This document shows positions 43,667 through 52,805 of a stretch of 64,000 bases of DNA, one piece after another (positions within the stretch are counted from its first letter, which is position 1; the number at the start of each line of letters is the position of its first letter). The notes under the pieces were generated by a model that did no database searches, had not been told where the DNA came from, and saw only the letters and a program-made list of their open reading frames with translations. Source of the DNA: Niallia sp. Man26. Its GTDB lineage: Bacteria; Bacillota; Bacilli; Bacillales; Cytobacillaceae. The position numbers and the translations under genes were made by a program. The stretch is taken from the NCBI RefSeq assembly GCF_022049065.2, contig NZ_CP095743.1, forward strand, positions 1,751,001 to 1,815,000, written 5' to 3'.

Positions 43667-44491
43667 ATGAATTTACAGTCAACGGTAAAGTTAAATAATG
43701 GTGTGGAAATGCCTAGATTCGGTTTAGGTGTTTTTAAAGTGGAAGAAGGTCAAGAGGTTATCGATTCTGTAAAATCAGCCATTAAAGCAGGTTACATAAG
43801 CATTGATACAGCGGCTGTATATAAGAACGAAGAAGGTGTTGGCCAAGGCATTAAAGAGTCTGGCGCCAACAGAGAAGATTTGTTTATTACGACAAAAGTA
43901 TGGAATGCAGACCAAGGCTATGAGTCTACATTAGCAGCATTTGAAACGAGTATTCAAAAGCTTGGCCTTGATTATATTGATTTATATCTTGTGCACTGGC
44001 CAGTAAAGGGCAAGTACAAGGAAACGTGGAAAGCACTTGAGAAATTATATAAAGATGGAAAAGTGAAAGCAATCGGTGTCAGCAACTTCCATCAACATCA
44101 TTTAGAGGATCTGTTGGAAGAGGCAGAAATCGTGCCAATGGTGAACCAAATTGAGCTTCATCCATTGTTAAGCCAAGTAGAGCTACGTGATTTCTGTAAG
44201 GAAAAAGGCATTGTTGTAGAAGCATGGTCTCCGCTTGCACAAGGAAAGCTGCTTGATAATCCTGTTCTTGCTGAAATTGCTGGGAAATACAATAAGTCTA
44301 CAGCGCAAATTATCTTAAGATGGGATCTGCAAAATGATATTGTGACAATACCGAAATCCATTAAAGAACACAGAATCATTGAAAATGCTGACATTTTTGA
44401 TTTTGAATTAACGAATGAGGACATCGACAAGATCAATGCCCTTAACAAGAATGAACGAGTAGGTCCAGATCCTGATAACTTCAACTTTTAA
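43667..44491 (+). CDS. Aldo/keto reductase
   Basis: The protein (274 residues) is an NADPH-dependent (beta/alpha)8-barrel reductase of the AKR5/YvgN type. The catalytic tetrad can be placed: Asp in SIDTAAVY, Tyr in the same motif, Lys in TTKVWN and His in YLVHWPVKG. The cofactor loop is [13 protein letters not shown]. It probably detoxifies methylglyoxal and other carbonyls, as I recall for B. subtilis YvgN/YtbE. TAGGAGG precedes the ATG, and it has its own terminator. Confidence 0.93.
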   Translation: MNLQSTVKLNNGVEMPRFGLGVFKVEEGQEVIDSVKSAIKAGYISIDTAAVYKNEEGVGQGIKESGANREDLFITTKVWNADQGYESTLAAFETSIQKLGLDYIDLYLVHWPVKGKYKETWKALEKLYKDGKVKAIGVSNFHQHHLEDLLEEAEIVPMVNQIELHPLLSQVELRDFCKEKGIVVEAWSPLAQGKLLDNPVLAEIAGKYNKSTAQIILRWDLQNDIVTIPKSIKEHRIIENADIFDFELTNEDIDKINALNKNERVGPDPDNFNF

Positions 44492-44496
44492 TTTTT

Positions 44497-44526
44497 AAAA
44501 CAGGGAGTATTGCTCCCTGTTTTTTG
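44497..44526 (+). terminator. Terminator of the aldo/keto reductase gene
   Basis: A perfect 11-bp stem (44497-44507 with 44513-44523) is followed by T residues. Confidence 0.9.
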
Positions 44527-44670
44527 CTGTTTGAAAGGATAAATGCATCATTTTACTAAAATTAGGCGAATGCATTTAGCTCTTTTAGTTGTACTTGCTA
44601 TAATAAATAGTATACTTTTTAAAATTTAACCGCATCAGCAGCAGTGATGGACAGAAAGCAGGGGTAATAA

Positions 44671-45369
44671 ATGAAAATCATCTGTTTTGGGGACAGTCTG
44701 ACTAGAGGCGTGACCTTTGTAAAAGGAAGACCGCGCATACTCAAGGATAATTATCCTTCCATCCTCAACAGTCTCTTACAGGCAAATGGTCATACTGCAG
44801 AGGAGCTGCTTGTTCTTAATAAAGGGGTCTTTAATGACGACTCCACTTCTCTGATGAACCGTCTCGATAAAGATGTTCTTTATGAAAAACCGGACATTTG
44901 TATAATTGGAGTAGGCGGAAATGATTGCAACTTTAAATGGGAAGAGGTTGCTGAGTTTCCTGAACTCGAACATATACCAATTGTACCACTTCACGATTAC
45001 ACGGAAAATGTAAAAGCAATTGTCCTTAAAGTGAAAGAATACAATATCATACCTGTAATCTTGACATTGCCGCCATTGGAACCAGTTAAATACTATAAGT
45101 TTCTTGCAAGCAAATATGGAAACTCCATTGGCCATTGGATAAGCCTGTGCGGCGGAATTGAACATTGGCATGGACTGTATAACAATCAGCTTCAGAAACT
45201 GGCGAAGAAACTTGACGTTTTTACAATTGATGTCCGGACTAATTTAGAAAAGGCAGGGGATGTTTCTGATTTTATGAGTGACGACGGTATCCATTTGAAC
45301 GCAGATGGCTATAAGGAGATGGCAGCCACTGTGTTCTTAGAGTTGAACAAGCTAATAAACGGTGAGTAG
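44671..45369 (+). CDS. SGNH/GDSL hydrolase
   Basis: This 232-residue esterase/lipase-like hydrolase has block I FGDSLTRG (Ser nucleophile), block III GVGGNDCN and block V DGIHLNADG with the catalytic Asp/His pair. It has no signal peptide, so it is cytosolic. The substrate is unknown. CAGGGG precedes the ATG. Confidence 0.9.
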   Translation: MKIICFGDSLTRGVTFVKGRPRILKDNYPSILNSLLQANGHTAEELLVLNKGVFNDDSTSLMNRLDKDVLYEKPDICIIGVGGNDCNFKWEEVAEFPELEHIPIVPLHDYTENVKAIVLKVKEYNIIPVILTLPPLEPVKYYKFLASKYGNSIGHWISLCGGIEHWHGLYNNQLQKLAKKLDVFTIDVRTNLEKAGDVSDFMSDDGIHLNADGYKEMAATVFLELNKLINGE

Positions 45370-45484
45370 GCAGAGATAAATAAATGTATGAATTTTAATG
45401 TTGGCAACTACCATACTTTTGTTATACTAGAAAGAGAGTTTTCCCAGAAGGAATATGTCATAAAAATCTAGCGAGGAATTAGTA

Positions 45485-46066
45485 ATGGGCAATATGTATG
45501 AAAAAATCATTGAGGTTTTGGAAGAGAATGGTCCAATACCAATCAGCACCATTTATGAAAAGATGGTGTCATCAACTAATATTTCAGCTGATAACAATAA
45601 GGAAATTCAACTTTCTTCTGTTAAATCAGTGATCAGCCGCAAAAAAGACTTATTTTCCGTCCATAATAATATTGTTTCCATCCATCCTGAGAAAGAAATA
45701 AGCCAAATTACATTGGATGTAAAAAAAGGAAATCATTTTTATCGGCTGAAGGTAGACTTTCTTTTTGAAATTTATCATATTCAGTCATGGACGTTATTTT
45801 CTGATAATCAAGGCTTTACTCCTAAGGATGTCTTATTTCCGTATTTCTCTTATTCAGATTTGAAAAAGGATCTCTATAAATTAAAAATTTGGGATTGGGA
45901 AAGCGACGAGGGAGCGTATGGCAGAGAGAGCCTCTATACGATTCAGCTTAAAACAACGAACAAAAGCTATGTATACAGTTTTATTGATATAAAGGCAAAA
46001 GAATGGAAGCAAATGACGAAGACTTTATCGAAATACATGGATCTAAGTAACATCTTTCTAGACTAA
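45485..46066 (+). CDS. Hypothetical protein with winged-helix-like N-terminus
   Basis: The first 65 residues (IIEVLEENGPIPISTIYEKM, then SVKSVISRKKDLFSVHNNIVSI) resemble the HARE/winged-helix fold, also seen in RNA polymerase delta. The rest is strand-rich and unrecognised. It could be a nucleic-acid-binding protein. GAGGAATT precedes the ATG. It is a single gene with a terminator. Confidence 0.65.
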   Translation: MGNMYEKIIEVLEENGPIPISTIYEKMVSSTNISADNNKEIQLSSVKSVISRKKDLFSVHNNIVSIHPEKEISQITLDVKKGNHFYRLKVDFLFEIYHIQSWTLFSDNQGFTPKDVLFPYFSYSDLKKDLYKLKIWDWESDEGAYGRESLYTIQLKTTNKSYVYSFIDIKAKEWKQMTKTLSKYMDLSNIFLD

Positions 46067-46104
46067 AAAGACGATCTCCTTATGCTTTACTGGAGGTCGT
46101 CTTT
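46067..46104. terminator. Bidirectional terminator
   Basis: A 13-bp stem with one G-U pair (46067-46079 with 46092-46104) lies between convergent genes. Confidence 0.88.
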
Positions 46105-46115
46105 ATTTATTGAAG

Positions 46116-46901
46116 TTACCGATGCATCGCCCATAAACCTATCTCATTAAACCCGATTTTTGTATAAATTCTGCCTGCATCAGGATTATCATAAAAAAGA
46201 CAGACACTCTGCTTTTCCTGAAGTAAAATGTTAATCATTTCCGACAGCAATCCAGTAGCATAACCTTTGCCCCGATAATCCTTATGTGTGCAAACAGCAA
46301 CAATCATAGCAGAATCAGAGGTTTCTGCTGTGGTAGAAGCCGAGCAGACGATTTCTCCAAAATTATTCTCGAGATAAAAGCTGCGGCCAGTATTTGTTGC
46401 GATCGCTTTATAAAGCATGTCACGGCTGTTCTTATTTTGCTTAAATTCGGATATGCCGTAACGCAAGTCCATAATTCTGTCTACGTCTGCTGTTGTTGCT
46501 TGTTTAATCGGCAATGTGTTTGTCTTCATCTTAACTGAGTTCGTACATTCTGCAAAAAATTGTACGTTTTTGGATGCAAGTCTGCCTCCAAGCTTGTCTT
46601 CAAGCTTAGCGACAATATTCGCCTTGCCAGACAGCTTGATGATGCTATCAGTGGATGTTAACAAGCTAGCAAAAGCATCCGCATCATAAGCTTCATCTTG
46701 AGCGGTGATTATATAGCTGTCATAGAACTTCAGTAGAATAGCTTTAAGGCTTGAATTAGTAAATTCGCCCCATAAAGATTGAAAGGAAGTCTCATATCCG
46801 AACCCTTCTATATCACCAATAATGAAAAGGTTTAGAGAAGGGTCTTGGTTTAAAAACTTCATCACTTGTTGGTGGTCTTTAACCGTAAGCTGCCGAAGCA
46901 T
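46116..46901 (-). CDS. GNAT acetyltransferase, two-domain
   Basis: The C-terminal half of this 261-residue protein has the GNAT core, with the acetyl-CoA loop in HKDYRGKGYATGLL and a C-terminal FYDNPDAGRIYTKIGF. The N-terminal half looks like a degenerate GNAT-like domain. The ATG at 46901 is eight bases from GGAGG; an ATG at 46907 is only two bases away. Substrate unknown. Confidence 0.85.
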   Translation of the reverse strand: MLRQLTVKDHQQVMKFLNQDPSLNLFIIGDIEGFGYETSFQSLWGEFTNSSLKAILLKFYDSYIITAQDEAYDADAFASLLTSTDSIIKLSGKANIVAKLEDKLGGRLASKNVQFFAECTNSVKMKTNTLPIKQATTADVDRIMDLRYGISEFKQNKNSRDMLYKAIATNTGRSFYLENNFGEIVCSASTTAETSDSAMIVAVCTHKDYRGKGYATGLLSEMINILLQEKQSVCLFYDNPDAGRIYTKIGFNEIGLWAMHR

Positions 46902-46934
46902 CAGCATACCCTCCTTTACAGGTTTGTAGATGGC

Positions 46935-46968
46935 AAAAAATTCAGGACATGTAAGTCCTGAATTTTTT
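46935..46968 (-). terminator. Terminator of the metIC operon
   Basis: A perfect 14-bp stem (46935-46948 with 46955-46968) gives a T-run on the minus strand, two bases after the metC stop. Confidence 0.9.
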
Positions 46969-46970
46969 TA

Positions 46971-48140
46971 TTAAATATAATGAAGTTCTGCTGTTTTCTT
47001 TAATGCAGCTTCAAAGTCTGCAATTAAATCCTGTGGATTTTCTAAGCCTACTGACAGGCGAAGTAAGGCGTCGCTTATTCCTCTTTCTTGACGGGCTACT
47101 GGATCCATTGCCGCATGCGACATTTTAGCAGGGTAGGAGAGGATGGACTCGACAGCTCCTAAGCTTACTGCAAACACTGGAAGCTCTACATTTTTTACAA
47201 AAGTTCGCATCGCTTCTTCACTGTGAAGCTCAAACGAGAATACCGCGCCAGGGCTTGTAGCCTGCTCTTGTTGGATATCATATTGCGGATGATCTGCAAA
47301 CCCTGGATAATAGACTTTTTTAATGGCCGGATGATTGTTAAGATAGGTAGCAATCGTTTCGGCAGCCTCACTAGAATGCTTCATGCGCACATGTAGCGTT
47401 TTAAGTCCTCTCATTAACAGCCAGCAATCTTGAACTCCAAGTACTGCTCCAAAGGAATTTTGGATGGAGCCGAGCAGTTTGCCAAGCTCTTCATCTTTGA
47501 CAACTGCAAGACCGGCAATAACATCACTATGGCCAGACAAGAATTTAGTGGCGCTGTGCAGAACAATATCTGCACCAAGATTTAACGGTTTTTGCAAAGC
47601 AGGTGTTAAGAAGGTATTATCAACAAACGTCCAAGCATCGTTTTGTTTTGCCAATGTGCTGACTGCCTTGATATCCGTAACCTTCATAAGCGGATTAGAT
47701 GGAGTCTCGATATAAAAAACCTTCGTATTAGGCTTCACGGCATTTTGAACTGCAGCAAGATCGGTCATATCGACAAAAGTATGTTCAATACCGAATCTAT
47801 TGAGCACTGTTGTTACCATGCGATAAGTTCCGCCATAGACATCCTCAGAAATTAACACATGATCTCCTTGGGAAAGGAGGAGGAAGGCGCTAGAGATAGC
47901 GGCCATTCCTGATGCAAATGCAAAGCCTTTTGTACCATCCTCTAAATCTGCAATAATCTCTTCCAGTGCTTCTCTTGTAGGATTAAGACTTCTTGCATAA
48001 TCATATTTTCCAAAACTATCAATCTCCTGTTGATGGAAAGTGGAAGCATGCTGAATCGGCACACTTACTGCACCTGTGGCAGGATCGAATTTATGTTTGT
48101 TGTGAAGCAGTTTCGTTTCAAAGGAATATCGTTCGCTCAT
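46971..48140 (-). CDS. metC: Cystathionine beta-lyase MetC
   Basis: This PLP enzyme of the Cys/Met metabolism family (389 residues) cleaves cystathionine to homocysteine. The PLP lysine is in LHSATKFLSGHSDVIAG; FASGMAAIS and VDNTFLTP are the phosphate- and ring-binding parts. C-terminal SLGAVESILSYPAKMSHAAM is conserved. The ATG follows AAGGAGG and overlaps the metI stop by four bases (ATGA). It is the second gene of the S-box-controlled methionine operon. Confidence 0.94.
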   Translation of the reverse strand: MSERYSFETKLLHNKHKFDPATGAVSVPIQHASTFHQQEIDSFGKYDYARSLNPTREALEEIIADLEDGTKGFAFASGMAAISSAFLLLSQGDHVLISEDVYGGTYRMVTTVLNRFGIEHTFVDMTDLAAVQNAVKPNTKVFYIETPSNPLMKVTDIKAVSTLAKQNDAWTFVDNTFLTPALQKPLNLGADIVLHSATKFLSGHSDVIAGLAVVKDEELGKLLGSIQNSFGAVLGVQDCWLLMRGLKTLHVRMKHSSEAAETIATYLNNHPAIKKVYYPGFADHPQYDIQQEQATSPGAVFSFELHSEEAMRTFVKNVELPVFAVSLGAVESILSYPAKMSHAAMDPVARQERGISDALLRLSVGLENPQDLIADFEAALKKTAELHYI

Positions 48141-49246
48141 TTTATTACCTCCTTGGCAATCGTAAAGGCTTTATCCAAATCTTTAATTAAGTCTTCAATG
48201 TTTTCAATGCCGACAGAGAAGCGAAGCAGACGGTTGCAGACACCTGTTTCCAGTCTGATTTTTTCTGGAATATCTGCATGTGTTTGAGTAGCAGGGTATG
48301 TAATAAAGCTCTCAACACCGCCTAAGCTTTCAGCAAATGAAATTAATGTAAGGTTTTGCAAGAATGGATTTACCCATGCTTCATCATGGACTCTAAATGA
48401 AATCATTCCACCTCTGCCTGGATACAGGACATCAAGCACTGCATCATGACCTTGCAGGAATGTTTGAAGTGCTTTCGCATTTTCTTCATGCTTTTCCATT
48501 CTAAGGGCTAATGTTTTCATTCCACGCATTAACAGCCAAGAATCAAATGGGCTCAAGACAGCTCCTGCAGCATTATGATGCAGAGCAAGCTCCTGGCAGA
48601 TTTCCGCGCCTTTCGCTACGATCAGCCCTGCAAGCACATCATTATGACCACCAAGATACTTAGTGGCACTATGAATGACAATGTCTGCGCCAAGGCGTAT
48701 CGGCTGCTGGATAAGAGGAGTATAGAAAGTGTTATCCACAATCAGCAAAATATTATGCTTTTTAGCAAGCTCTGCTGCTTTGGCAATATCTGCTGTTTCC
48801 ATTAGAGGATTAGTAGGTGTTTCGATGAAAATAGCTTTTGTGTTTTCCGTAATGGCTGCTTCAATGTCCTCAATGTTTGAAGTATTTACATAACAACATC
48901 GAAGGCCCCATTTTTTAAACCCTTGTTCAAGCAAACGATAAGTTCCGCCGTACAAATCTTTCGATATAATCCATTCATCGCCGCTTTGGAATAAAGCTAA
49001 AATCGTTTGAATAGCAGCCATACCTGAGCTGCAGGCAAAACCGCGGTCGCCCTCTTCCAAGTCAGCAATTGCCTGCTCAAGGATTTCTCTAGTCGGGTTG
49101 CCTGTGCGTGTATAATCATATCCAGTAGATTCGCCGATTCCTGTATGTCTGAAAGCCGTTGAAAAATATACGGGCGGGTTGACTGTTCCTGTTGTTTTTT
49201 CACTTCTGTTGCCGATTTGGGCTAATTTAGTTTCTACATCATACAT
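48137..49246 (-). CDS. metI: Cystathionine gamma-synthase / O-acetylhomoserine thiolyase MetI
   Basis: The product (369 residues) joins an activated homoserine with cysteine or sulfide. PLP lysine lies in IHSATKYLGGHNDVLAG; also SSGMAAIQT, VDNTFYTP and SLGGVESFITYP. Members of this family are told apart by context: first gene, before metC, behind a SAM riboswitch, as metI-metC in B. subtilis. AAGGAG precedes the ATG. Confidence 0.93.
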   Translation of the reverse strand: MYDVETKLAQIGNRSEKTTGTVNPPVYFSTAFRHTGIGESTGYDYTRTGNPTREILEQAIADLEEGDRGFACSSGMAAIQTILALFQSGDEWIISKDLYGGTYRLLEQGFKKWGLRCCYVNTSNIEDIEAAITENTKAIFIETPTNPLMETADIAKAAELAKKHNILLIVDNTFYTPLIQQPIRLGADIVIHSATKYLGGHNDVLAGLIVAKGAEICQELALHHNAAGAVLSPFDSWLLMRGMKTLALRMEKHEENAKALQTFLQGHDAVLDVLYPGRGGMISFRVHDEAWVNPFLQNLTLISFAESLGGVESFITYPATQTHADIPEKIRLETGVCNRLLRFSVGIENIEDLIKDLDKAFTIAKEVIK

Positions 49247-49370
49247 ATTGATACACTCCTTCTTGTTTCACGGACAATTTGAAATATATAGTCTATTTTT
49301 AATAGTTTGATATTGTCCGAGAGTATTATCTTTCAAGGAATAGAAGGAAGGCGAAGTGAATTTTTGCAAT

Positions 49371-49404
49371 AAAAAAGTCCTCTTCCTAAAAATAAGAAGA
49401 AGAC
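49371..49404 (-). terminator. S-box-controlled intrinsic terminator
   Basis: On the minus strand an 11-bp stem (49394-49404 with 49377-49387) is followed by six T. It forms when SAM binds the aptamer and ends transcription before metI. Confidence 0.88.
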
Positions 49405-49430
49405 GTAATGTGTTATCATTATGGCCATTC

Positions 49431-49546
49431 TTCTTATCTTTCAAGCATTCATTGCTTGATGGAATTAGCACCTTTTCAGTCTTGGTATACAAGCTGAAGG
49501 TTGCTGAGGTTTCTTCGGGCCATTCCCTCTACCTCTCTTGATAAGA
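49431..49546 (-). promoter_or_regulatory. S-box (SAM-I) riboswitch of metIC
   Basis: On the minus strand the leader reads TTCTTATCAAGAGAGGT, then GAGGGA-TGGCCC, GAAACCTCAGCAACC, GGTGCTAATTCC and closing GATAAGAA. These are the ordered conserved elements of SAM-I aptamers, with the P1 helix formed by the two ends. A terminator follows. Confidence 0.96.
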
Positions 49547-49640
49547 AAATACTTATGTAATTTGAATTTAATTTACTATACCTTTCCATAAATTGCAACA
49601 ATTTTTTTGGTTTTTCACTATTTTTTGAATAAAAAGGTAT

Positions 49641-49823
49641 TTATTGCTCTTCAATAAGTTGCAGCACATCTACTTCTAATTCTTGGTCTGGATTGTTCTT
49701 CGTATAAATTCTTGCTGTTCTTGCATCCTCATCGACATTTTGAATGAAAATCTGTTCTCCTTTATAGCTTACATGCACTATTTCACCAGCATTCATAATT
49801 TCAATAGCTCTTCCAACATTCAT
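49641..49823 (-). CDS. sspH: H-type small acid-soluble spore protein
   Basis: The 60-residue product fits the SspH family: MNVGRAIEIMNAGEIVHVSY, then IFIQNVDE, TARIYTKNNP and VDVLQLIEE. It is made in the forespore under sigma-G in B. subtilis. TAGGAGG precedes the ATG. I see no convincing sigma-G promoter with normal spacing. Confidence 0.92.
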   Translation of the reverse strand: MNVGRAIEIMNAGEIVHVSYKGEQIFIQNVDEDARTARIYTKNNPDQELEVDVLQLIEEQ

Positions 49824-50061
49824 CTTATATCCTCCTAATCCTTGCTAGCTTATCCTTTTTTAGCTCACCCCAATTGGTTCGATTAGTAGCTTTCGTAGTT
49901 TTAAAAAAAATATTCAGCTGAAAACGCGTTCTAATGTTTTTTTAATGTTTCTCTCATTGGATTTTTTGAATAGGGGTGTAATTTAACATTAAGAAAAACA
50001 AATGCAACTTGGAAATAGGGTTAATCATTAACCTACACTACGGATTAAAGGAGGAAAAGTG

Positions 50062-50184
50062 ATGGTATTTCGATATGCGATGATTATTTTTTCATCCTTA
50101 ACTGCTGCTTCATTGTTCGGAGTTCAAATTGTGGGCATAACACACGCTATAAAAGACACATTTATGTATAGAAAAAACAAATGA
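50062..50184 (+). CDS. Small single-helix membrane peptide
   Basis: A 40-residue frame follows AAAGGAGG and is followed by a GC-rich hairpin. It has one hydrophobic helix (about 5-30; MIIFSSLTAASLFG) and a basic end. I do not recognise it; the translation signals make it credible. Confidence 0.6.
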   Translation: MVFRYAMIIFSSLTAASLFGVQIVGITHAIKDTFMYRKNK

Positions 50185-50200
50185 TAATATAATGAATGAG

Positions 50201-50233
50201 GCGGGGTGGGACACATCCCGCTCCTTCTTTTTG
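50201..50233 (+). terminator. Probable terminator of the small membrane peptide gene
   Basis: A GC-rich hairpin (GCGGG 50201-50205 with CCCGC 50217-50221) is followed by a T-rich stretch. Confidence 0.6.
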
Positions 50234-50318
50234 TATACAATAGATCTGCACACTTTTTGTCTTTATACATTGCATGATAAACTAGAAGTATGCTTAATTT
50301 GGGATGTGAGTGGTGTAA

Positions 50319-51011
50319 ATGAAGAGAATTCTTATTATTGAAGATGAAAAAAATCTTGCTCGGTTTATTGAGCTGGAATTAAATTATGAAGGCTATCATA
50401 CAGAAGTTTGTGCAGATGGAAGAAGCGGCTTGAATAAAGCGATCGCAGAGCAATGGGATGTTATTCTTCTTGACCTAATGCTGCCAGAACTGAACGGGAT
50501 GGAAGTTTGCAGAAGAATTAGGCAAGTGAAAAATACGCCGATTTTAATGATTACAGCAAGAGATAATGTTCTTGACAGAGTATCAGGTTTGGATAGCGGA
50601 GCAGATGATTATTTGGTTAAACCGTTTGCAATTGAAGAGCTTTTGGCAAGATTGCGAGCATTGTTCAGAAGAATAGATACTATATCGAGTGAACAAGCAG
50701 AGCCGGCACCAAAAATGACTGTTCTTACATATAAGGACATAGTACTTGAGCTAGAATCACATATAGCCAAAAAAGGAAATGAGGTTATTGCTTTAACAAA
50801 AAGAGAATATGATCTTCTCAGCATGTTTATGAGCAATATCAATATTGTACTGACTAGGGATGTGCTCTTAAATAAAATTTGGGGTTATGAGTCAGAAGTC
50901 GAAACGAATGTTATTGACGTTTATGTTCGCTATTTACGCAATAAATTGGATCCGACGGGGCAGGAGCAATATATTGAAACAGTAAGAGGAATAGGGTATG
51001 TGATGAGATGA
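50319..51011 (+). CDS. OmpR-family response regulator
   Basis: Receiver domain with phosphoacceptor Asp52 (LLDLMLPEL), MITARD and VKPF, then a winged-helix domain ending RNKLDPTGQEQYIETVRGIGYV. It has 230 residues and overlaps the kinase gene by four bases (ATGA). No target gene is obvious nearby. GAGTGGTG precedes the ATG. It is similar to, but clearly distinct from, the regulator at 25520. Confidence 0.92.
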   Translation: MKRILIIEDEKNLARFIELELNYEGYHTEVCADGRSGLNKAIAEQWDVILLDLMLPELNGMEVCRRIRQVKNTPILMITARDNVLDRVSGLDSGADDYLVKPFAIEELLARLRALFRRIDTISSEQAEPAPKMTVLTYKDIVLELESHIAKKGNEVIALTKREYDLLSMFMSNINIVLTRDVLLNKIWGYESEVETNVIDVYVRYLRNKLDPTGQEQYIETVRGIGYVMR

Positions 51012-52435
51012 ATATCGTAAAAAGACTATCTCTCCTTCCTTGGAAATGGAAGCTAACACTCGGGTTGTCAACCAGCATTTTTTTGACTTACAGTATTTTT
51101 ACCTTTTTTGAATTCCATACTGTCTCTACTTGGCTGATGAACCAGGAGGAAAATGACGTCAGACAAACGATGGATGAGTTTGTTGCCTATTTGGAATCAG
51201 AAGATAAGTCAATTACGGAAAAGGATGTTAAAAACAGTCTTTCGACATTAGAAAAGCTGAACACGAAGAATCAGCTCATTCGTGTCGTTGACGATAACGG
51301 AAATGTGATTATATCTCATCTTAACGGCGATTTTCCCATACTTGAACCTGACATAATCGACAGTAAACAAGAGCTGAAATACATTTCCATTGGCGAGGAG
51401 CAATCATTAGTATACAGTTACCCGATAAAGGGAAAGGCATTTTCGGGAGAAATAGAAATTATCAGGCTGCTTGATTCCTATAAACTCGTAATGAAGCATC
51501 TGGCCTTTGCGATGATGCTTTTTGCAATTGCGGCCATCTTAATCAGCGCGATTATCGGCTACTTATTATCAAGAGAACTGTTAAAGCCACTGAGCATTAT
51601 GACAAACACAATGAAGAAAATAAAAAGTGCAGGCTTTAAAGAAAGAATGCCTGTGTACCCGCAAAAGGACGAAATTTCCGAACTGTCGACGATATTTAAT
51701 CATATGATGGATCGGATAGAGCTATCCTTTCAAGCACAAAAGCAATTTGTAGAGGATGCTTCTCATGAACTGCGCACCCCGATTTCTATATTGGAAGGTC
51801 ATCTTTCCATGCTGAACAGATGGGGTAAGCATAACCCGGAAATATTAGAAGAATCTTTAAAGGCATCCCTTGATGAAACAGAAAAACTAAAAAAACTTGT
51901 TCTCAATTTGCTGGATTTGACAAGATTGGATCAGCAGCGGCTTGAAAATGATATGTCACCAGACAAGGTGGAGGAGATTATTAGCGGGGCCGTTAAGGAC
52001 TTCCAAATGCTTCACCGTGAGTTTAAGTTTCATGTTAATCTGCAGTCTAATGAGCTTTACGGTGTAGCTGAACAGCATTTCCAACAAATACTGACAATAT
52101 TAATAGACAATGCTATTAAATACTCAGGAGCTGTTAAAGAAATTTCCATTTCCACAGCAAAAAAGGACAAGCATTTCTGCTTAGAAATAAGTGATAAAGG
52201 GATAGGAATTCCCCATGATGAGCTCGATAAAGTTTTTGACCGCTTTTACAGAGTAGATAAAGCACGCAGCAGAGAGCGGGGCGGCACAGGACTCGGTTTG
52301 GCCATCGCTAAAAAAATCGTTGATTATTATTCTGGAACAATCGAAATTAAAAGCAAGCTTGGCGAGGGTACAAAAGTAATAATTACATTGCCTGATCCAA
52401 AGACTTTAATAGAAAAATCTGCTGCCCCCTTTTAA
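51008..52435 (+). CDS. Membrane sensor histidine kinase with HAMP domain
   Basis: The protein (475 residues) has membrane segments at about 16-36 and 160-185 around an extracellular domain of some 120 residues. HAMP (LSRELLKPLSIMTNTMKKI) comes next, HisKA with His253 (EDASHELRTPISI), and the ATPase boxes LIDNAIKYS, SDKGIGIP, VFDRFYRVD and GGTGLGLAIAK. It is the partner of the overlapping regulator gene. The signal is unknown. Confidence 0.93.
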   Translation: MNIVKRLSLLPWKWKLTLGLSTSIFLTYSIFTFFEFHTVSTWLMNQEENDVRQTMDEFVAYLESEDKSITEKDVKNSLSTLEKLNTKNQLIRVVDDNGNVIISHLNGDFPILEPDIIDSKQELKYISIGEEQSLVYSYPIKGKAFSGEIEIIRLLDSYKLVMKHLAFAMMLFAIAAILISAIIGYLLSRELLKPLSIMTNTMKKIKSAGFKERMPVYPQKDEISELSTIFNHMMDRIELSFQAQKQFVEDASHELRTPISILEGHLSMLNRWGKHNPEILEESLKASLDETEKLKKLVLNLLDLTRLDQQRLENDMSPDKVEEIISGAVKDFQMLHREFKFHVNLQSNELYGVAEQHFQQILTILIDNAIKYSGAVKEISISTAKKDKHFCLEISDKGIGIPHDELDKVFDRFYRVDKARSRERGGTGLGLAIAKKIVDYYSGTIEIKSKLGEGTKVIITLPDPKTLIEKSAAPF

Positions 52436-52494
52436 AAAGAGGAGTGGCAATGAATTAAGGAAAACCCAAAATATCATATGCATGATTACATTCT

Positions 52495-52523
52495 AAACTG
52501 CTTTTATAAGGCAGTTTTTTTTT
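52495..52523 (+). terminator. Terminator of the second two-component operon
   Basis: A 10-bp stem with one G-U pair (52495-52504 with 52508-52517) continues into a T-run. Confidence 0.85.
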
Positions 52524-52670
52524 ATAATTTAATCCATTTTTCAATAATAAAATTAATGTACATTATCCGAAAATCCCTGGCATATTTATTAATATAAAAG
52601 GTTTTTAGCCCAATTAAAAACAATGTGAAAAAAATTTACAATATTTTTACTATTAAAACGGGGAAATCTT

Positions 52671-52718
52671 TTGTAACGAAGACAATACCATGTTAAAATA
52701 GAAATGTAAACGTTTTAT
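52671..52718 (+). promoter_or_regulatory. odhA promoter with a cre-like site at the start point
   Basis: TTGTAA (52671-52676), 17 bases and TAAAAT (52694-52699). ATGTAAACGTTTTAT at 52704-52718 matches the CcpA consensus at 13 of 15 positions and covers the predicted transcription start. Confidence 0.5.
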
Positions 52719-52805
52719 TTTTTATCAGACAAGCGCCTAGAAAAGTGTAAAAGGCGAGCATATGGGGAATATAGTTGTTACTAATTATGGTGGAGGGAAA
52801 TTTTC

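Larger units (their letters stand above)
52436..52805. other. 370-base region before odhA
   Basis: It contains the terminator of the two-component operon (52495-52523), an A/T-rich stretch without a coding frame, the odhA promoter with an overlapping cre-like site, and the ribosome binding site. Confidence 0.6.

Noticed and set aside
49824..49920. Sigma-G promoter of sspH
   Set aside because: TGAATA and a CTACTA-like element are present on the minus strand, but 20 bases apart, too far for a confident call.
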